This document shows, piece after piece, positions 16,604-25,402 of a stretch of DNA of 49,110 bases. Position 1 is the first letter of the stretch. Every line of letters starts with the position of its first letter. The position numbers and the translations under genes were made by a program. Source of the stretch: Actinomycetales bacterium (GTDB taxonomy: Bacteria > Actinomycetota > Actinomycetes > Actinomycetales > Kineosporiaceae); NCBI GenBank assembly GCA_012719445.1, contig JAAYAH010000083.1:1-49110 (forward strand), written 5' to 3'. A model generated the notes under the pieces. The model saw nothing but the letters and a program-made list of their open reading frames with translations. It did not search any database and was not told the DNA's origin.

Positions 16604-18412
16604 ATGCGCCTACCCGCCCCCGTCGACCGTCTCCTCACGGCCCGGCGTGAGGCAGCGGCCCGCCGGGCGATGGCGGGGATCGGCGATCCCGGGGAGGTGG
16701 TGCCCGTGACGGCGCGCCGTCCCCCGGTGGTGCGCCGACGGCCGGGATTCGCCGGGATCGCCGGGGCTGTGGTGCTCTTCGCCCTGGCCCAGACCCCGTC
16801 ACTGCTGCCCAGGTCGTGGTTCCTGCAGGGGATCGTCGCCGGGTTCACGGCCGCGATCGGCTACGGCGTCGGCGCCACGGCCGGGGCGGTTGTCCGGTGG
16901 ACCGTGCGCCGGCTCCGCCACCTCGACCCCCGCCCCGGGACCAGGGCGTGGCTGCTCCTCGGCCTCGCCTCGGCGGCGGTGGTGGCTGCGGCGCTGACCC
17001 AGGGGCTGGCATGGCAACGCGAGGTGCACCGGCTGGTCGGGATCGACGGCCCGGCGACCTGGCACCCGGTCCGGTTGTCCCTGCTGGCGACGGGCGTGCT
17101 GGCGGTCTGCCTGCTCCTGGCACGGGTGGTGCGACTGGCGGCCAGGTCCCTCGGTCGCGGACTGTCCCGGTTCGTCCCGGTGCAGGCGGCCAACGCGGTC
17201 GCGACGCTCGTCGTCGGGATCATGCTGACCGGGTTCGTCCAGGGATTCCTGTTCGAGGGGTTCGTGGACGGGATCGGCCGGATGTGGTCGCTGCGGGACG
17301 ACACCATCCCCCCGGGGCTGACCCCGCCCACCTCACCGACGATCTCCGGCGGACCCGGCTCGCTGGTGGACTGGTCGACCCTCGGCTACAAGGGGCGGGA
17401 GTTCACCGGCATCGTGACCGAGACGGCCGACCTGAGGGCGTTCTCCGGCCGGGAGCCGACCCCGCCGATCCGGGTCTACGTCGGGCTGAGGTCCGCCGAG
17501 AGCGCCCGGGACCGGATCGCCCTGGCCATGGCCGAGCTGGACCGGACCGGGGCCTGGGACCGCGACGCGCTCGCGGTGGTCACGACGACGGGCACCGGCT
17601 GGGTCGACCCGCGCCTGGCGGCGTCCCTGGAGTACCTCTGGGGCGGGAACAGCGCCATCGTGGCCATGCAGTACTCCTACCTGCCCAGCTGGATCTCGTT
17701 CCTCAACGAGAAGGACGAGGGAGCGCGGGACGGCACGATGCTCATCGACGCCGTGCGCGAACGCTGGGCCGCCCTCCCCAAGGACCACCGGCCGAAGCTG
17801 CTGCTCGCCGGGGAGAGCCTGGGCTCCCTCGGCATCGAGTCGACCTTCGCCGACCTCGACGACCTCGCGAGCAGCGTCGACGGCGCCCTGCTCGTCGGGC
17901 CGACCAGCGCCAACCCGGTGTGGAACGACGCGACGCGGACCCGTGACCCAGGATCGCCGGTCTGGCGTCCCGTCGTCGACGACGGGACGACGGTCCAGTT
18001 CCTCGAGGCCCCGGGCGACCTGGACCGGGTGGGCGCCGCCCCGGCAGCCCCCCGGGTGGTGTACCTGCAGAACTCCTCCGACCCCGTCGTCTGGTGGAGC
18101 TCCGACCTGCTGTGGCGGCGCCCGGCGTGGCTCGAGGGGACCAGGGGCCCGGACGTCTCCTCCTCGATGCGCTGGTACCCGGTGGTCACCTTCTGGCAGG
18201 TCGCCGTCGACCTGGTCTTCGCGATCCAGGTGCCGCCGGGGCACGGCCACTGCTACGGGGCCGAGATGGTCGACGGGTGGGCAGCCCTCGCCACCCCGCC
18301 GGGATGGTCGGCGACGGACACCGCCCGGCTGCGCGTCGTCATCGACGATCCCGACCTGCCGCACCACCGCGAGCAGCCGTACGAGAAGCTGTTCCGTCCC
18401 TCGGGCGAGTGA
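16604..18412 (+). CDS. Membrane alpha/beta hydrolase (Abhydrolase_9 type)
   Basis: About 602 residues. Four to five N-terminal TM segments (~40-230: GFAGIAGAVVLFALAQTPSL, WLLLGLASAAVVAAALTQG, LSLLATGVLAVCLLLARVV, ANAVATLVVGIMLTGFVQ) are followed by a C-terminal alpha/beta hydrolase domain with nucleophile Ser in AGESLGS. The layout matches the actinobacterial Abhydrolase_9_N/Abhydrolase_9 family, whose substrate is not established to my knowledge. Start: ATG 16583 directly abuts a GGAGGG motif, too close to use. ATG 16604 lies 7 bases after CACAAT, consistent with a leaderless start. Followed at 45 bases by a patatin-like gene. Confidence 0.88.
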   Translation: MRLPAPVDRLLTARREAAARRAMAGIGDPGEVVPVTARRPPVVRRRPGFAGIAGAVVLFALAQTPSLLPRSWFLQGIVAGFTAAIGYGVGATAGAVVRWTVRRLRHLDPRPGTRAWLLLGLASAAVVAAALTQGLAWQREVHRLVGIDGPATWHPVRLSLLATGVLAVCLLLARVVRLAARSLGRGLSRFVPVQAANAVATLVVGIMLTGFVQGFLFEGFVDGIGRMWSLRDDTIPPGLTPPTSPTISGGPGSLVDWSTLGYKGREFTGIVTETADLRAFSGREPTPPIRVYVGLRSAESARDRIALAMAELDRTGAWDRDALAVVTTTGTGWVDPRLAASLEYLWGGNSAIVAMQYSYLPSWISFLNEKDEGARDGTMLIDAVRERWAALPKDHRPKLLLAGESLGSLGIESTFADLDDLASSVDGALLVGPTSANPVWNDATRTRDPGSPVWRPVVDDGTTVQFLEAPGDLDRVGAAPAAPRVVYLQNSSDPVVWWSSDLLWRRPAWLEGTRGPDVSSSMRWYPVVTFWQVAVDLVFAIQVPPGHGHCYGAEMVDGWAALATPPGWSATDTARLRVVIDDPDLPHHREQPYEKLFRPSGE

Positions 18413-18457
18413 CCCGGGGCGGCGACAGGTTGCGGGGGACGTCATCGGGGAGGCGGC

Positions 18458-19294
18458 ATGCCGGAGACCACCAGGGCGCTCGTCCTCGGCAGCGGCGGGA
18501 TCACCGGGATCGCCTGGGAGCTCGGGATCCTCGCCGGGCTCGCCGAGGCCGGCGTCCGCCTGACGGAGGCCGATCTCGTGGTCGGCACCTCGGCCGGTGC
18601 CGTGGTCGGCGCCGAACTGGCCCTCGGCCGGCCCGTCGAGGAGCTGTACGCACGGCAGTTCGAGCCGGCCGACACCGACCGCCCGCTGCGGACGACCCCC
18701 GGGATGATGGTCCGGTACGCCGGGGCGATGCTGCCGGTCCGGAACGCCACCGCCGGCCGGGTCCGGCTGGGCCGGCTGGCGCTGGAAGCCCGCGACCTGC
18801 CGATGGCCTGGCCGCCGAGGGACTCCGGCTCCCCGTCCCCCGCCTGGCCCGCCGGGCGTCGGCTCGTCGTGGCCGCCGTCGACGCCGGGTCGGGGCGATT
18901 GCGTACCTTCGACGCGGCCAGCGGGGTCGACCTGACGGACGCCGTGTCCGCCAGTCACGCCGTCCCGCTGATCTGGCCGCCGGTCGCGATCGACGGACGG
19001 CACTACCTCGACGGCGGGATGCGGTCCCCGGCGAACGCCGATCTCGCGGCGGACGCGGACCGGGTGGTCGTACTCGCGCCGCTGACCAGGGCCTGGCGTC
19101 TCGCCGACCGGCCGCAGCGGCAGGTGGCCGCACTGCCGTCCGGGGTCGCCCGGCTGCTGGTCACCCCGGATCGAGCCGCCCGGCGGGCGACCGGCTGGAA
19201 CACCCTGAACGCCGGGAAGCGGCCCGCCGCCGCGCTGGCCGGCCGGGCCCAGGCGGCCGCCGTCGCGGACGCCGTCCGCGCGGTGTGGAGCTGA
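18458..19294 (+). CDS. Patatin-like phospholipase
   Basis: 278-residue cytoplasmic or peripheral serine lipase-like protein. The oxyanion loop GSGGITG, nucleophile elbow GTSAG and catalytic Asp in DGG (HYLDGGMRSPAN) form the Ser-Asp dyad of patatins, so it should be an acyl hydrolase of phospholipids or related lipids. Start ATG 18458 follows GGGGAGGCGGC. It lies 45 bases after the Abhydrolase_9 gene; the two may act on membrane lipids together, which is inference. Confidence 0.93.
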   Translation: MPETTRALVLGSGGITGIAWELGILAGLAEAGVRLTEADLVVGTSAGAVVGAELALGRPVEELYARQFEPADTDRPLRTTPGMMVRYAGAMLPVRNATAGRVRLGRLALEARDLPMAWPPRDSGSPSPAWPAGRRLVVAAVDAGSGRLRTFDAASGVDLTDAVSASHAVPLIWPPVAIDGRHYLDGGMRSPANADLAADADRVVVLAPLTRAWRLADRPQRQVAALPSGVARLLVTPDRAARRATGWNTLNAGKRPAAALAGRAQAAAVADAVRAVWS

Positions 19295-19401
19295 GCGGCT
19301 GGTTCCTCCCCCGGCCGAGGCCGACCGCATCGAGGTGTCGCGGATCGCTGTCGCGGGCGGGAGGCCCAGATGCCCGGATGCCCGAATAGGTTGTCAGGTT
19401 C

Positions 19402-19414
19402 GGACATGATGTCC
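19402..19414. promoter_or_regulatory. Palindrome GGACAT-G-ATGTCC
   Basis: Perfect 6-1-6 inverted repeat in the 279-base region upstream of the CBM2 protein. It may be the operator of that gene; no regulator assigned. Nothing else is recognised in this gap. Confidence 0.35.
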
Positions 19415-19573
19415 CATTGGTGACGCCGAAGAAGCACGATGCGGTCGTGCCCCTGGGACCGGGACGCCGTGATTCCTACCCTCCGTGGTATCACCCGTCG
19501 CCCGGCCTGATCCGGTTCAGGGCCCTGTGCCGTGACCCCGACCAGGACGGGCAGGAACAGGAAGGACCCGGAG

Positions 19574-20071
19574 ATGAGAATCTCCTCCATCCGCAGACGA
19601 CCGCTCTCCCTCGGCAGCCTGCTGCTGACCCCGGTCCTGGCATTCACCGGGCTGCTCATGGCGTCCGCCCCGAGCAGCGCCGCACCCGTCTGCAGCGCGA
19701 ATGTCAGAGTGAACGGGCAGTGGTGGGTCGTCGTCGACGTCACGCTCACCAACGTCGGCGACCTGCCCTCACCCGGCTGGCGGGCCGAGGTCGCCCTCCG
19801 GACGCCGCTCACGAGTTACTCGGTCTGGGGCGCCGCGGCGGACGGGGTGCTCCCCGACGTGGACGGCTCGGCCACCTACGTGTTCACCGAGGCCGGCTGG
19901 AACGGACAGGTGCCTCCGAACGGTGCCGCGGGGTTCGGCTTCTACGGTTTCCTCACCCAGCCGATGAAGGACCCCTTCCTCGGGGCCTCCTGCACGATGA
20001 CCGAGGCCCACTACACCCCGCCCCCCACCCCACCGACGGTCGTCACGACCACTACTACCACCCGGTCCTGA
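19574..20071 (+). CDS. Secreted orphan CBM2 protein ending in a Thr linker
   Basis: 165 residues; ATG 19574 follows AGGAAGGA. Signal peptide (~1-35: ISSIRRRPLSLGSLLL... APSSAAP). One domain ~37-140 matches CBM2: Cys near each end (VCSANV, ASCTMT), GW in SPGWRAEV, WNGQ...GAAGFGFYG. CBM2 modules bind crystalline cellulose or xylan. After the domain it enters a Pro/Thr linker (PPPTPPTVVTTTTTT) and stops at once, with no catalytic domain. Such linkers normally join CBM2 to an enzyme, so the gene may be the remnant of a bimodular enzyme or a genuine stand-alone binder. Its 3' end overlaps the GGDEF gene by 17 bases. Confidence 0.8.
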   Translation: MRISSIRRRPLSLGSLLLTPVLAFTGLLMASAPSSAAPVCSANVRVNGQWWVVVDVTLTNVGDLPSPGWRAEVALRTPLTSYSVWGAAADGVLPDVDGSATYVFTEAGWNGQVPPNGAAGFGFYGFLTQPMKDPFLGASCTMTEAHYTPPPTPPTVVTTTTTTRS

Positions 20072-22061
20072 CGGGCCTCGCGGCGCCGTGACCGCTGCCG
20101 GCCGGCTGCTCGGGCAGCAGTGACCCGGCGGCGAGGTCGGTGTCCGCGACGGTGCGGTCCCGGCCCTGTGCCTTCGCCCGGTACAGGGCCTGGTCCGCGG
20201 CGTGCAGCAGGGTCTCCGGCCCGTCCGCGCCACCCGGGAGCGCCGCCGCGAGGCCGATGCTCGCGGTGACGACGGGGGCGATCGTCGAGGCGTCGTGCGG
20301 GATCGCCTCCGCGGCCAGCAGCCGGTGGATCCGCCGGGCCACGGACGACGCGCCGTCCCGGCCGGTCCGCGGCAGCACCACGACGAACTCCTCGCCGCCG
20401 AACCGGCAGGCCAGGTCATCCGAGTGGCCCACGGCCGCCGCGACGCAGGCGGCAACGGCGCGCAGGGCCCGGTCCCCGAGCACGTGCCCGTACCGGTCGT
20501 TGTAGAGCTTGAACAGGTCGACGTCCACCATGAGCAGCGCCAGCTCACCGCCGTCGGCGGCGTGGAGGCACCACTGGTCCGCGAGGTGGCGCTCGAAGGC
20601 GGCCCGGTTGGCGATCCCGGTCAGCCCGTCGATCTCGGCGGACCGGCGCAGCTCGGCGTTGGCCCGGCGCAGCTCCTCGGTGCTCAGCAGTGCCTCGAGA
20701 GTGCGGACCAGGTCCCACTTCACCGGTTCGGCCACCGGGGGCGCGTCGAGCGGGAGCTCGGTCAGCAGGTAGCCCAGGACGCCACTGGCCCTGTTCAGCA
20801 ACTGGCAGGCGAGGAACCCGGCGCCGAGTTCCCCGCGCAGGGTGTCCGGCAGCAGCGCGTCCCGGGGGAACGGGGCGTCGGGGAGCGGATGCAGCCGCCC
20901 GTCCCGGTAGTCCATCACCAGCCGGGAGACGAGGGTGCCCGTGCCGTCCGGACACCGGCCCTGCTGGAACCCCTCCTCGTGCAGAACCAGGAAGAACCGC
21001 GGGATCCCGAGCAGCGGCAGGCAGGACGCCAGGGCGGTGGTCACGTCGTCGACGGACCGGCAGTCGGTGAGCGCCCTGCTCACCCGGCGGACGGCGCTGT
21101 GCGCGTCCAGGTGTCCCCGGGCCAGCCGGGCGATGCCCGCCGCGGTCATCTGGTCGTCCAGCTCGCCGCCCCGGACGCTCGACCCCCGCACCACCAGCCG
21201 GCACGGGACGAGCACCCGCTCGGGTGCCGGTCGGCCGGCGACGGCGTCGAGCAACGCCCTGGCCGCGGTCGCGCCCTGTTCGACGAGGGACTGGTCCACC
21301 GAGGTCAGCCCCGGCCAGTGCAGGGCAGCCGCCGGGTAGTTGTCGAAACCGGTCACCGCGACGTCCTCGGGTACCCGCAGCTCGGCCTCGGCCAGAGCGT
21401 CGATCGTCGCGAGCGCGCACCAGTCGTCCGTGGTCACCACGGCGTCCAGGTCCCTGCGTCGGCGCAGCAACCGGGACACCGCGTTCCTGGCGACCTCACG
21501 CTCGGCGCGCCCGTCGACGACGAGCCCCTCGTCGACCGTGAGTCCCCGCCGGGCGACCTCCTCGCGGAACACCGCCTCCCGCACGACGTGGTCGGGCTGG
21601 TGCGGCAGGCCACGGACCAGGGCCGGGCGCCGGGCCCCGTACTCGTCCAGCAGGTGACCCATCACCGCCCGGAAGCCCTGGTCGTTGTCGGCGCGCACCG
21701 ACATCTGCCCGGACCTGCCGTCCCCGACGTGCACCACGGGGATCCCCAGCGAGCTCCGCAGCCGCTCGAGCGCCTCCGCCTGGACCGGTGACAGCGCGGG
21801 GGTGAGGATCAGTCCGATCGCCTCGGGGTGCCGGAGCAGGCCGGCCAGCGACGGCGGCACGGCCTCGACGGCGTTGACGTCGACCTGGGAACCGCGCACG
21901 GCCTCGGCGCTGTTGGCGTAGTTGGCGTAGGCGACGAGCGAGACACCCTCGGCGGCGAGGATGTCCCGCGCTCCCCGCAGCAGTTCCATCTGGTAGGTCT
22001 CGACGCAGGTCACCACGGCCACGACCATCCGCCCAGACCGCACGGTCATCGCCGTCACCAC
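20055..22061 (-). CDS. LacI-type sugar-binding domain fused to GGDEF diguanylate cyclase
   Basis: 668 residues, no signal peptide or TM, hence a cytoplasmic sensor. Residues ~10-290 are a LacI/GalR-type periplasmic-binding fold without the HTH (VVAVVTCVETYQMELLRGAR, GIPVVHVGDGRSG, AVVTTDDWCALATIDALAEA, VAVTGFDNYPAAALHWPGLT). Residues ~310-470 are an uncharacterised GAF-like segment. The GGDEF domain (~485-645) has DGLTGIANRAAFERHL and an intact active site FGGEEF, so it should make c-di-GMP; no RxxD inhibitory site was identified. A small ligand, probably a sugar, may control c-di-GMP synthesis directly. Start at 22061 is uncertain; ATGs a few codons inside are possible. Convergent with the CBM2 gene. 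Confidence 0.9.
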   Translation of the reverse strand: MVTAMTVRSGRMVVAVVTCVETYQMELLRGARDILAAEGVSLVAYANYANSAEAVRGSQVDVNAVEAVPPSLAGLLRHPEAIGLILTPALSPVQAEALERLRSSLGIPVVHVGDGRSGQMSVRADNDQGFRAVMGHLLDEYGARRPALVRGLPHQPDHVVREAVFREEVARRGLTVDEGLVVDGRAEREVARNAVSRLLRRRRDLDAVVTTDDWCALATIDALAEAELRVPEDVAVTGFDNYPAAALHWPGLTSVDQSLVEQGATAARALLDAVAGRPAPERVLVPCRLVVRGSSVRGGELDDQMTAAGIARLARGHLDAHSAVRRVSRALTDCRSVDDVTTALASCLPLLGIPRFFLVLHEEGFQQGRCPDGTGTLVSRLVMDYRDGRLHPLPDAPFPRDALLPDTLRGELGAGFLACQLLNRASGVLGYLLTELPLDAPPVAEPVKWDLVRTLEALLSTEELRRANAELRRSAEIDGLTGIANRAAFERHLADQWCLHAADGGELALLMVDVDLFKLYNDRYGHVLGDRALRAVAACVAAAVGHSDDLACRFGGEEFVVVLPRTGRDGASSVARRIHRLLAAEAIPHDASTIAPVVTASIGLAAALPGGADGPETLLHAADQALYRAKAQGRDRTVADTDLAAGSLLPEQPAGSGHGAARPVRTGW

Positions 22062-22300
22062 CCGCCCGCGCCGAGCACGCTGTGGTGGTGGTCTCGGTGC
22101 CGGACGGGGGGACCTTGACGGCGACGCGACCCCGTGTCACCCGAGCGGGCCGAGTCCCCCCGTTCGCGGGAGACAGCCTGCTCCGGTCGGGGGATCCCTC
22201 GACCGGGCGAAAGGTCAGGACACCGGGCGGACGGTGATCGCCCGTCGTCCCGGTCCGTGCGGGACGCCGCCAGGCCTTCCCGTCTCGGTCGCGTCCCGGC

Positions 22301-22729
22301 TCACGACTCGATCAGGGCCGGGTGGTCCTCGTCGTCCACCGTGGCCGCGAGATCCGCGACGCCGAGAGGCCCGACCTCACGCTCGTAGCGCTCGAAGGCG
22401 GGGAGCGTCCACCGCCGGTCGGGATCCGTCCGTCGGGCGAGGGCCGCCGAGGACAGCCACAGGTGAACGGTCAGGTCGACGGGAAGGCGACCGCCGAGCA
22501 GCAGCGACCCGCTGAGGACGCAGACCCCGCCCGCCGGGACCCGGGTGAACGGTGCCCGGCTCGCCCTGTCGGTCGCGCTGTCCCACAGACTCGCCACGAT
22601 CACCCCGGAGCCGCCCGGCGCCAACGGATCGAGAACCGTCCGCCGCAGCCCTCCCGTGTCCAGCCACTCCTCGTAGTAGGCGTCGGGATCGGTCCTGCCC
22701 CGCTCGAACCGCCTGCTCGTGCCCTGCGC
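22301..22729 (-). pseudogene. Uridine kinase-like remnant lacking the P-loop half
   Basis: The minus-strand frame from 22729 reads RRFERGRTDPDAYYEEWLD and continues through SLWDSATDRASRAPFT, GGVCVLSGSLLL, LPVDLTVHLWLSS and WTLPAFERYE. This is the C-terminal half of actinobacterial uridine kinase-like proteins. Upstream in frame is a TGA (22732-22730). The ~90 residues that should carry the Walker A motif are absent, replaced by the start region of the divergent phosphatase gene. No ATG or GTG precedes the conserved segment; the TTG at 22624 lies inside it. Best read as a 5'-deleted pseudogene. It cannot bind ATP as it stands. Confidence 0.7.
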
Positions 22730-22833
22730 TCAGCCCGAACGACCACCGCGGCTCCGACCGGTTCCGGTGCCATGGCTAGGATGCGAACCCGCTGGGCAGC
22801 TCTGCTGCGTCGCCGCCTCGGGGAGGTGCGGGG

Positions 22834-25032
22834 ATGCGACCCTCGTCACCATCGGCACCACGACACCTGCCCGCGCCGTCGCCGGAACCCTCGGTCCCGC
22901 GGATCCTCGTCCCGGCCCTCCCGCCGGGAGCCGGCGGCCCGGCCTGCGGCGGGGTGGACCCCCACCGTGGCGACCTCCAGGCGGCCATGGTCGCGTTCGG
23001 GCGGTTGGCGCTGGAGTCCCGTGATCTCGGCGAGCTCACCACCAGGGCGGTGGCCGTGGCGAGGGAGAGCCTCGGCACGGCGGCCGCGACGCTGGTCCGG
23101 TGGACGACGCTCAACCGGGGGCGGTTGGTGTGCGCCGAGGGAGCGGTGGATCCGGCCGCGGAAGACGAGTTCGACCTCCCCGAGGAGACCATCCCGTGGT
23201 GGACGAGCCCTGAGCCGGTCCTGGCCGAGGGCCGATCCTCCCCGACGATCCGGTCCGGCCACGAGGGGGGCACAGGTGCCCAGGGCATCAGCTCGCTCAG
23301 CGCCGCGGTGCTCGTCGGTGACTGGCCGTGGGGACGGCTGATCGTGCACGAGACCCGGCCGCGACGTTGGCTGGACACCGAGGTCGACTTCCTCCGCTCG
23401 CTGGCGACCGTCCTGGCCGTGGCTCTGGACCGGGTGACCGCCGACGCGGCGCAGGCGGCGGTGGCCGGGTTCGGGCGGTTCGCGCTGCAGACCCACGACC
23501 TCGACCTGACCGTCGGCCGCGCCGTCGAACTGGCGATGGAGGGGCTCGACGCCCCGCTCTGCACCCTGTCCCGCCGGGTCGGCCGGAGCAGGCTCCGCTC
23601 GATCTGCGTCCGGGGTCCGTCCGTGGTCGTCCCCGGGCAGGAGTTCGAGATCTCCCCAGCACTGGAACGCGCCTGGGACGTCACCGAGCCGCTGCTCGTC
23701 GAGGACTGGAGCAGGGAGACCCGGTTCCCACGGCCTGCCGTCGGGACGGCGGACGGGGTGATGAGTGCCCTCCAGGTGTCGGTGCTCGTCGGCGGCAGGC
23801 CATGGGGTCGGCTGATCGCGCACGACCTCCGGCCGAGGCACTGGCGGGAGATCGAGGTCGACTTCATCCAGTCGCTGGCGAACGTCCTCGCCGCGGCGGT
23901 CGAACGGGACCGGATGGAGTCGCGGCTGTGGGCGAGGACCCGCCAACTGCAGCAGGTCCTCGTGCCGGCGGCGCTCCCGGTGCTGGAGGGGGTCGAGCTG
24001 GCCGCCCGGTACGTGCCGACCAACGACCTGGAGGTCGGCGGCGACTGGTACGACGTCCTCGGCCTTCCCGACGGCGGCATCGCCCTGGTGATGGGGGACG
24101 TCGAGGGGCACGACAGCACGGCGGCCGCGGTGATGGGTCAGGTCAGGACCGTGCTGGGCGCCTACGTCGCCGAGGGGTACCCGCCGGCCGAGGTGCTGGC
24201 CCGCACCAGCGCCTTCGTCACCGGCCACACCGACCGCCTGGTCAGTTGCTGCTACGCCGAGCTGTATCCCGACCAGAGAACCCTCACCTGTGCCAGCGCG
24301 GGGCACCCGGCGCCGGTCCTGCTGACGCCGGACGGGGCGGCACGGGAGCTGCCCCTCGAACCGGGGCTGCTGCTCGGGGTCGAGGACACCCCCGGGTACC
24401 CGGAACGCACGACGGTGCTCCCCGCCGGTTCGTGCCTGGTGATGGTCACCGACGGGATGCTCGACGGACTGCCCGGGGTCATGTACTCCGACGTGGACAG
24501 TCTCGGCACGACCGCGCGTCCCGCCGTCGACGGTCCCGTCGAGGCGCTCGCCGATCTGCTCGTCCGGCGGCCGCCGGGCGCCCCGGCGCTGCGCGACGAC
24601 GCCGCGCTGCTGCTGGTCCGGCTCGTCGACGGGCCCGGGGGCTGCGTCGGGACCGTCAGCAGGGTCTTCGGTTCCTGCCCCAGCGCCTGCCACTCCGCCC
24701 GCGCCTTCACCCACGACCTGCTCACCGCGTGGGACCTGGGTGACCTGTGTCAGGACGCCGTCCTGGCCGTCTCCGAACTGGTCACCAACGCCCTCGTGCA
24801 CACCACCAGCCCGATCCGGCTGATCCTGAGCCGGACCGACCACGACCGGGTCCGGATCGGCGTCAACGACACCAGCGACAGCCTGCCGCAGCCGACGCCG
24901 CCCCTGGTCGACGCGCTCGGTGGCAGGGGGCTGTTCATCGTCAGGAAGCTCGCCGACTCCTGGGGCGTCGACCCGACCCCGCACCGCAGCGGCAAGACGG
25001 TGTGGCTCGAACTCGCCGCCTCCGCCTCATGA
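22834..25032 (+). CDS. GAF-GAF-SpoIIE phosphatase with C-terminal HATPase
   Basis: 732 residues; ATG 22834 follows GGGAGGT. Two GAF domains (~50-205 and ~210-365) are internal repeats of each other (AFGRLALESRDL / GFGRFALQTHDL; PWGRLIVHETRPRRW / PWGRLIAHDLRPRHW). The PP2C/SpoIIE domain (~375-600) has metal-binding Asp motifs VGGDWYDV and VMGDVEGH, plus SAGHPAP. The end (~615-732) is an anti-sigma-type HATPase (AVSELVTNALVHT, GGRGLFIVRKLAD). This architecture belongs to Rsb-like partner-switching: the kinase phosphorylates and the phosphatase dephosphorylates an anti-sigma antagonist. No antagonist gene is adjacent. It is convergent with the gene at 25050, 17 bases away. Confidence 0.95.
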   Translation: MRPSSPSAPRHLPAPSPEPSVPRILVPALPPGAGGPACGGVDPHRGDLQAAMVAFGRLALESRDLGELTTRAVAVARESLGTAAATLVRWTTLNRGRLVCAEGAVDPAAEDEFDLPEETIPWWTSPEPVLAEGRSSPTIRSGHEGGTGAQGISSLSAAVLVGDWPWGRLIVHETRPRRWLDTEVDFLRSLATVLAVALDRVTADAAQAAVAGFGRFALQTHDLDLTVGRAVELAMEGLDAPLCTLSRRVGRSRLRSICVRGPSVVVPGQEFEISPALERAWDVTEPLLVEDWSRETRFPRPAVGTADGVMSALQVSVLVGGRPWGRLIAHDLRPRHWREIEVDFIQSLANVLAAAVERDRMESRLWARTRQLQQVLVPAALPVLEGVELAARYVPTNDLEVGGDWYDVLGLPDGGIALVMGDVEGHDSTAAAVMGQVRTVLGAYVAEGYPPAEVLARTSAFVTGHTDRLVSCCYAELYPDQRTLTCASAGHPAPVLLTPDGAARELPLEPGLLLGVEDTPGYPERTTVLPAGSCLVMVTDGMLDGLPGVMYSDVDSLGTTARPAVDGPVEALADLLVRRPPGAPALRDDAALLLVRLVDGPGGCVGTVSRVFGSCPSACHSARAFTHDLLTAWDLGDLCQDAVLAVSELVTNALVHTTSPIRLILSRTDHDRVRIGVNDTSDSLPQPTPPLVDALGGRGLFIVRKLADSWGVDPTPHRSGKTVWLELAASAS

Positions 25033-25049
25033 CCCACTCGCGGGCCTGA

Positions 25050-25373
25050 TCACGCTTCGGACGTCGGCAGGCTGTCGGCGAGCTCGGCGATCACCTCGGC
25101 GTGGCACGGCTCCGGTACGCACCAGCAGCCGAGTCTCCGGCCGCGCAGACCGGGCAGCAGGGCGAGGAGGTCCTCCCGCCGGAGCAGGTAGGCGCGGTAC
25201 CGCGCGACGACCTCCGCCCGGGCACCGTCCCGCCCCGGGCGGAACGGGCAGGCCAGCGGGGAGGCGTCGAGGTGCCAGCCACCCCGGTGCATGGCCCGCC
25301 CGACGTAGACCACGTCGGCGTAGGCGGGATCGTCCCGGTGCCCCTTGAGGTTGACGACGGTGGTCGGATTCAC
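25050..25373 (-). CDS. DUF4326 domain protein
   Basis: About 107 residues from GTG 25373 (GTG 25391 or 25406 also possible; the upstream codons repeat RVNPGLVAETGRVNP). The pattern TTVVNLKGH, VYVGRAMHRGGWHLDASPLACPF, YRAYLLRREDLLALLPGLRG, RLGCWCVPEPCHAEVIAELAD is the DUF4326 signature with its CWC...CH cysteine/histidine cluster. Function of the family is unknown; the CWC/CH motif may bind metal. The frame upstream of 25406 belongs to the next gene's shadow. Convergent with the SpoIIE phosphatase. Confidence 0.8.
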   Translation of the reverse strand: MNPTTVVNLKGHRDDPAYADVVYVGRAMHRGGWHLDASPLACPFRPGRDGARAEVVARYRAYLLRREDLLALLPGLRGRRLGCWCVPEPCHAEVIAELADSLPTSEA

Positions 25374-25402
25374 CCTCCCAGTCTCGGCCACGAGTCCTGG
25401 GT

